A DNA stretch of 8,718 nt from Armatimonadota bacterium. Lineage in GTDB: Bacteria; Armatimonadota; DTGP01; JAHWJO01. Where the stretch lies: contig JAHWJO010000171.1 of NCBI GenBank assembly GCA_019348365.1, positions 1 to 8,718 of the forward strand. The letters run 5' to 3'. How positions within the stretch are numbered: the stretch's first letter is position 1; each line of letters opens with the position of its first letter. The notes beneath the pieces are model-generated. The model ran no database searches. It was not told the origin of the DNA and saw only the letters and a list, made by a program, of their open reading frames with translations. Shown here one piece after another: positions 5,187 to 8,718 of the stretch. The translations under genes and the position numbers were made by a program.

Positions 5187-7439
5187 TCAGGAGTCGTCCC
5201 CCGGATTCGGGGCGGATTCAGTCGCTTCGATTGCAATCAGGGCGATGTCATCGTGGAGATAGCCGGAAGCATAGTCGCGGGCCATCTCGTAAATCCGATT
5301 TAATTTCTTTGGAGGATTCTCTTCGATCATCTGCTTCAAAACGCGCTGGAGTCCGTCGATGCCCAGCATCTCGTCCCCGCTTCGGGCATCGGTCAGCCCA
5401 TCGGTGTAGAGCAGCAGCAGGTCTCCCGGACTCAGCCGAATCTGCCGCTCCACGTAGGTCGCATCCGGATCCACGCCCAGCACCACCCCGGTCGTATCCA
5501 GCGCGATGGAAAATTCGTGCTCGGCCATGTAGTGCAGGGGACTCTCGTGGCCGGCGTTGGCGTAGCTCAGAATCCCCGTTTTCGGGTCGAGGAGGCCGTA
5601 GAAGAGGGTGATGAACATTCCCGGCTCGGTGTACCGGTAGAGCGCGGCGTTCAGCTTGCTCAGGAGCATCCCCGGCGAGGGTTCGTCCATCAACAGGCCC
5701 CGGAACATGTACTTGCCCATGGCGGTGTAGACCGCCGCTTTCAGTCCCTTGCCCGAAACGTCGGCGAGGAGGATGGCCGCCCGGCCATCGGGCAGCTCGA
5801 TCACGTCGTAGAAGTCGCCGCCCACGCGGGCTTCGTCGAGGGCCGACTGGTACAGGTGCTCGATCCCGTAAGGGCCGATCTTTTCCGGCGGCGGACTCAA
5901 CAGCTCGCGCTGCATCGTCTCCGCGATCCGCCGCTCCTTGTCGTAGCGCAGGGCGTTCCGGATGGCCGATGCCGCCATGGAAGAGAGGGTGGAGAGGAGC
6001 TGCTGGTCGTCCCGCGAGGTGAAGGCGCCTGCCCGGACGGAGTAGACCGCGATCATTCCAATCGCTTCCTCCCCCACGCGGAGCGGAACGCAGATCATGG
6101 AGCGAACATCGGCCTCCCGCGCCAGCTGGCCCAGGAGGGAGTCCGGATCGGCATGGAGATCGTCGAAGACGCGAAGGCCCTCTGCGATCACCTGGTTTCC
6201 GATGGAGTCTTCGCTGTCGAAGAATGCCCGGTTGGCTTGTTCCAGATCGACGCCGGCCCCCGCGCGCACTTCGAATTCCTGAAAATTCTTGTTGTAGAGG
6301 AAAAGCGTAAAATGGCTGGTGCCCATCGCGGCGCAGACCCAGTTCTCCACCGTGTCCATCACGCGCTCCAGGTTCAGCTCATAGGAGAGCGCCTGCGCGA
6401 CCTGGAAGAGCATCTGCATGTCGGCGGCTCGCTCCGACTCCCGCCGAGAAACGTCCTGCGCTTTTTTATACAGGCGCGCGTTGTCAATGGCGATGGCCGC
6501 CTGGTAGGTGAAGGGAAGGAGATCGACCAGCTCCTCTTCCGTGATGGGAGGGCCGTCCTTCCAGTTGTCCACCGTGAGCACCCCCACGATCCGCCCTTTC
6601 GCCGCCAGCGGGAGCACGGCATGGGCGCGCACGTTCTCCACCTCGTCGCGTAGGTGTTCGCCGTAATCCTGGATGTACTGCTCCATGTCGTCCGAGAGAT
6701 AGAACGGGAGTTCTTCACGAGCGACCTGCGCGATGGGCCGATTCGCGTTCAGAGGGAGGGTGAGGGCGGAGAGGTCTTTAAGGTTGCCCTCCCGATCCGT
6801 GCCCCATCGCCCCTGGATCACGTCCGTCTCCGGATCCACCAGATAGATCGAGCAGCGGTTGTAACCCAGCGCGCCGATGATGGCGTTTCGCACCATCAGC
6901 AGCACTTCGTCCACATCCAGGGTGCTGCTGATGGTGCGGGAGAGGTCGTGCAGCAGGTTGAGATGCTGAATGGTCCTTCGCTGCTCTTCCGTCAGCTTGC
7001 GGATCCGCATCCGCAGCCGGTGCTTCTCCACCTGCTCCCGGATCGCGGTGGTGAGGGGGACCGTCTGAACCGGCTTCCGAAAATAGCCGCTGGCCCCGGC
7101 GTTCAACGCCTCCTGAACCGTTTCGAAAGTGGCATCGCCGGTCGTCATGATGCATTCGGTCTCCGGCGATGCATCTTTGATGGCTCTTAATAGCTCCGTC
7201 CCGGTCATGTCCGGCAGGCGGATGTCGAGCAGGGCCACGGAGACCGAATGGTCCTGAACGGCTTTCAACGCCTGAGCGCCGGTTTCCGCCGTCAGCGCCG
7301 TGTAACCCTCCTGCTCTTCGAGAATGAACGAGAGGGTGATGAGCTGGTCGGGCTCATCGTCCACGATCAGAACGGTGGCAGGCTGCGCCGTCTCCAACGT
7401 CGCGTCGTCCGTATCTACATGAGGCGGAGTATCAATCAT
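5187..7439 (-). CDS. Response regulator with two GAF domains and SpoIIE/RsbU-type PP2C phosphatase
   Basis: This cytosolic signalling protein has 750 residues from ATG 7439. A receiver domain covers about 22-140, with acidic pair D27/D28, phosphoacceptor D72 (LLDIRLPD), T100 and K122. A coiled segment (133-165) leads to GAF1 (about 161-324), a second linker (325-345) to GAF2 (about 345-498), and a helix with IAETMQRELL to the phosphatase (about 516-739). Metal-binding motifs are GGDFYD (D542, D545), ADVSGKG (D560), TDGLTDA (D680) and HDDIAL (D730, D731); NAGH is at 628-631. SpoIIE/RsbU phosphatases dephosphorylate an anti-sigma-factor antagonist. The receiver implies control by an unseen histidine kinase, and the GAFs may bind a small ligand. 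An in-frame ATG at 7541 would add 34 residues, including a low-complexity PFPFPFP run. Neither start has a Shine-Dalgarno; I prefer 7439 because the receiver begins soon after. Confidence 0.93.
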   Translation of the reverse strand: MIDTPPHVDTDDATLETAQPATVLIVDDEPDQLITLSFILEEQEGYTALTAETGAQALKAVQDHSVSVALLDIRLPDMTGTELLRAIKDASPETECIMTTGDATFETVQEALNAGASGYFRKPVQTVPLTTAIREQVEKHRLRMRIRKLTEEQRRTIQHLNLLHDLSRTISSTLDVDEVLLMVRNAIIGALGYNRCSIYLVDPETDVIQGRWGTDREGNLKDLSALTLPLNANRPIAQVAREELPFYLSDDMEQYIQDYGEHLRDEVENVRAHAVLPLAAKGRIVGVLTVDNWKDGPPITEEELVDLLPFTYQAAIAIDNARLYKKAQDVSRRESERAADMQMLFQVAQALSYELNLERVMDTVENWVCAAMGTSHFTLFLYNKNFQEFEVRAGAGVDLEQANRAFFDSEDSIGNQVIAEGLRVFDDLHADPDSLLGQLAREADVRSMICVPLRVGEEAIGMIAVYSVRAGAFTSRDDQQLLSTLSSMAASAIRNALRYDKERRIAETMQRELLSPPPEKIGPYGIEHLYQSALDEARVGGDFYDVIELPDGRAAILLADVSGKGLKAAVYTAMGKYMFRGLLMDEPSPGMLLSKLNAALYRYTEPGMFITLFYGLLDPKTGILSYANAGHESPLHYMAEHEFSIALDTTGVVLGVDPDATYVERQIRLSPGDLLLLYTDGLTDARSGDEMLGIDGLQRVLKQMIEENPPKKLNRIYEMARDYASGYLHDDIALIAIEATESAPNPGDDS

Positions 7440-7461
7440 GAGGGTTAAAGGACCATATAAC

Positions 7462-7482
7462 GGGAAGGGGAAGGGGAAGGGG
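7462..7482 (+). other. G-quadruplex motif near the start of the phosphatase gene
   Basis: On the plus strand four G-runs (7462-7464, 7467-7470, 7473-7476, 7479-7482) are separated by AA loops, which meets the canonical four-run quadruplex pattern with very short loops. It lies 23 bases upstream of ATG 7439, on the template strand of the phosphatase gene. The mRNA leader there is correspondingly CCCTT-rich. Confidence 0.6.
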
Positions 7483-7781
7483 ACGGAACGTAGATTAGGG
7501 TCGATGGAGAGGCGGGTATCCCTACTGGATTCATGCCACATCGAACACGGGATCAGATGGACTTTTCACAAATCATCTGTGGGTTGAGCGGTACCCTGTC
7601 GCGGTTGAAGCGGTCCTCAGTCTGGCTTCCTACCGATAGCTCACATGGAAGAGAAGCCTGCGGGAAAGTCGGGTTCCTGAGAATTCACCGGGAGCGCCCA
7701 TTTCACGATCAGGGGAAACGGCTATTCACCGATTCAGCCTGTCGATTCATTTGCTCTTTGGGGTTTCCTTCTTCTCCTCTC

Positions 7782-7810
7782 ATTTATATCGATTCCATTC
7801 ATTTCTGCAA
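7782..7810 (-). promoter_or_regulatory. Sigma70-like promoter for the phosphatase gene
   Basis: On the minus strand TTGCAG (7805-7810) and TATAAAT (7782-7788) are 16 bp apart, a good match to housekeeping -35/-10 boxes in an otherwise GC-rich region. The promoter sits just after the TPR stop codon. Transcription would start near 7776, giving a leader of roughly 235-335 bases depending on the phosphatase start. It would let the phosphatase be expressed independently of the TPR gene. Confidence 0.5.
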
Positions 7811-7821
7811 AGGGGCGGGAT

Positions 7822-8655
7822 TCAGTGGGGGGGAGGGGGAGCCGGGGAGTTCCCCAAACGCGTTGCCCGGCGCACCCGGTCCACGCTGTCCTGATCGAAG
7901 TCGTCCAGCTCGCCCGCACGCTCGTAATGGATTCCGGCATGCAGCTCGGAGCCGAGGGTGGTGTAGATATCCCCCAACAGGTAATGATACGTGGCGCGGA
8001 GGGGTTGCAGGGACACCGCTTTTTGAAGCGCCTCCGCGGCATCCTCCACCCGGCTCATCGCCAGGTAGCAGATCCCCAGACGCATGTAATAGTAGTCGTC
8101 GCGCGGAGCGCAGGAGACCGCCCCTTCCAGATGCTCCACTGCGCTAATAAGATCATCCAGATGGAGGAAGAGATTGCCGAGCCAGAAGCGGTAGTAGGCT
8201 TCATGGGGGGCGCAGCGGATCGCCTCGTGCCCTTCAAGGATGGCATCCTCGTACTTCTGGGCCTGGGAGTAGGCCTGCGCGAGCCGGAACCGGAAATGAG
8301 GGTTGTTCGGCTGGACCCGGACCGCGTGCCGGTACTGTCCGATGGCCGCCTTGAGCTTGCCGTAGGAGCGGTACACGTCTCCCAGCCCCAGCCGGGAATC
8401 CTGGTGGTTGGGATTACGGCGGAGGGCCGCCAGGTACTCCCTCATTGCGTGGGGGCTTTGACCCATGAGAAGGTAGGCATCGCCCAGCGTGGAGCGGTAA
8501 TTCGGGTCCTTGCGCTGCTGCGCGGCGGTCCGGTACTGTTCCAGCGCGTCCTGCATGCGTCCCTCGTTGAGGAGCGCATCGGCAAATTTCAATCGCTCTT
8601 CGGGAGAGGGGTTCGGGTTGGCCTTGAATTTCGCTTCCAGTTCTTGAAACTGCAT
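7822..8655 (-). CDS. Tetratricopeptide repeat (TPR) protein
   Basis: The 277-residue product is almost entirely TPRs. About seven 34-residue repeats run from residue 17 to about 250. The helix-ending prolines at 82, 116, 150, 184 and 218 are exactly 34 apart, and the small/large residue pattern (for example LGDAYLLMG, LGDVYRSYG, LGICYLAMS, LGDIYTTLG) recurs. There is no signal peptide, membrane helix or fused catalytic domain, so it is probably a cytosolic protein-binding scaffold. The tail ends in PAPPPPH. ATG 8655 has AGGA nine bases upstream, and an in-frame TGA lies 24 bases upstream, so no longer form is possible from ATG, GTG or TTG. A stronger GGGAGGTGA further upstream (8677-8685) is too distant to serve this start. 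It lies upstream of the phosphatase on the same strand and could act with it, but no sequence feature proves that. Confidence 0.88.
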   Translation of the reverse strand: MQFQELEAKFKANPNPSPEERLKFADALLNEGRMQDALEQYRTAAQQRKDPNYRSTLGDAYLLMGQSPHAMREYLAALRRNPNHQDSRLGLGDVYRSYGKLKAAIGQYRHAVRVQPNNPHFRFRLAQAYSQAQKYEDAILEGHEAIRCAPHEAYYRFWLGNLFLHLDDLISAVEHLEGAVSCAPRDDYYYMRLGICYLAMSRVEDAAEALQKAVSLQPLRATYHYLLGDIYTTLGSELHAGIHYERAGELDDFDQDSVDRVRRATRLGNSPAPPPPH

Positions 8656-8718
8656 CGAAACGATTCCTGCGTCGGGTCACCTCCCGCCATGCGGGGGAGA
8701 GAGAATGCGGATTGGGGT
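8656..8718. other. Upstream edge of the TPR gene with an imperfect inverted repeat
   Basis: The last 63 bases hold no identifiable gene. An imperfect inverted repeat, CTCCCGC then GCGGGGGAG around CAT (8681-8699), could be part of a terminator or operator, or chance in GC-rich DNA. No clear promoter for the TPR gene is visible before the window ends. Confidence 0.3.

Larger units (their letters stand above)
7440..7821. other. Long non-coding interval and leader between the TPR and phosphatase genes
   Basis: The 382-bp stretch (280 bp if the 7541 start is used) is upstream of the phosphatase on the minus strand. It holds a promoter candidate at its right end and a G-quadruplex motif at its left end. 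Between them the predicted leader contains GGCTTC (7659-7664 on the minus strand) and GAAGCC around a small CTATCGGTAG hairpin, and the cluster of GCGGT words near 7587-7614. I compared it by eye with c-di-GMP, cobalamin, TPP and glycine riboswitch cores and found no convincing match. No transposon remnant is seen. Confidence 0.5.

Noticed and set aside
5517..6653. 378-codon plus-strand ORF opposite the phosphatase gene
   Set aside because: It is antisense to the GAF and phosphatase domains. The composition is rich in His, Val, Arg and Gly, as expected for a high-GC shadow.
7542..7776. Possible c-di-GMP, cobalamin, TPP or glycine riboswitch
   Set aside because: Short look-alike words occur, but the conserved cores and their order are not present.

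Overview
The window is a GC-rich bacterial chromosomal segment. It has ordinary Shine-Dalgarno sites in front of several genes and compact gene packing. I see no rRNA, tRNA, CRISPR array, transposase or phage structural gene. The gene set (a multidomain SpoIIE-type phosphatase response regulator, a TPR protein, an AEC transporter, an iron-type alcohol dehydrogenase and a NYN-domain nuclease) would suit a free-living environmental bacterium. The phylum cannot be fixed from this sequence; Armatimonadota or Chloroflexota is only a guess.

Left part (1-1783). A minus-strand gene runs off the left edge. Its first 466 codons encode a large N-terminal domain I do not recognise, a proline/alanine-rich linker, and the start of an AAA+ module with a clean Walker A and the 'PVRPRWTD' context typical of McrB-like ATPases. 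A 385-bp divergent intergenic region follows, with a strong GC hairpin and two AT-rich patches. It separates this gene from the plus-strand AEC-family transporter.

Middle (1784-5030). The AEC transporter (plus) converges with a minus-strand NYN/PIN-like ribonuclease gene across only 7 bp. Upstream of the NYN gene on the minus strand are an iron-containing alcohol dehydrogenase and a small zinc-ribbon protein. These three could form a loose operon (zinc ribbon, then ADH, then NYN), but the gaps of about 100 bp allow separate promoters. The ADH has Gln in place of one of the four usual metal-ligand positions, and a 23-bp tandem repeat occupies the place of its ribosome-binding site.

Right part (5031-8718). 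A rho-independent terminator closes a minus-strand gene for a receiver-GAF-GAF-SpoIIE phosphatase. Upstream of it lies a minus-strand gene of seven perfectly phased TPRs. Between them is a 382-bp region with a good sigma70-like promoter, a long leader and a four-run G-quadruplex motif. The phosphatase protein would turn a phosphorylation signal and GAF-sensed input into dephosphorylation of an anti-sigma-factor antagonist, whose gene is not in the window.

The best candidate for something undescribed is the truncated McrB-like ATPase with its unrecognised N-terminal domain. It could be the motor of a modification-dependent restriction or other defence system, but the deciding partner gene would lie beyond the left edge. 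Everything else is recognisable family biology with individual oddities.
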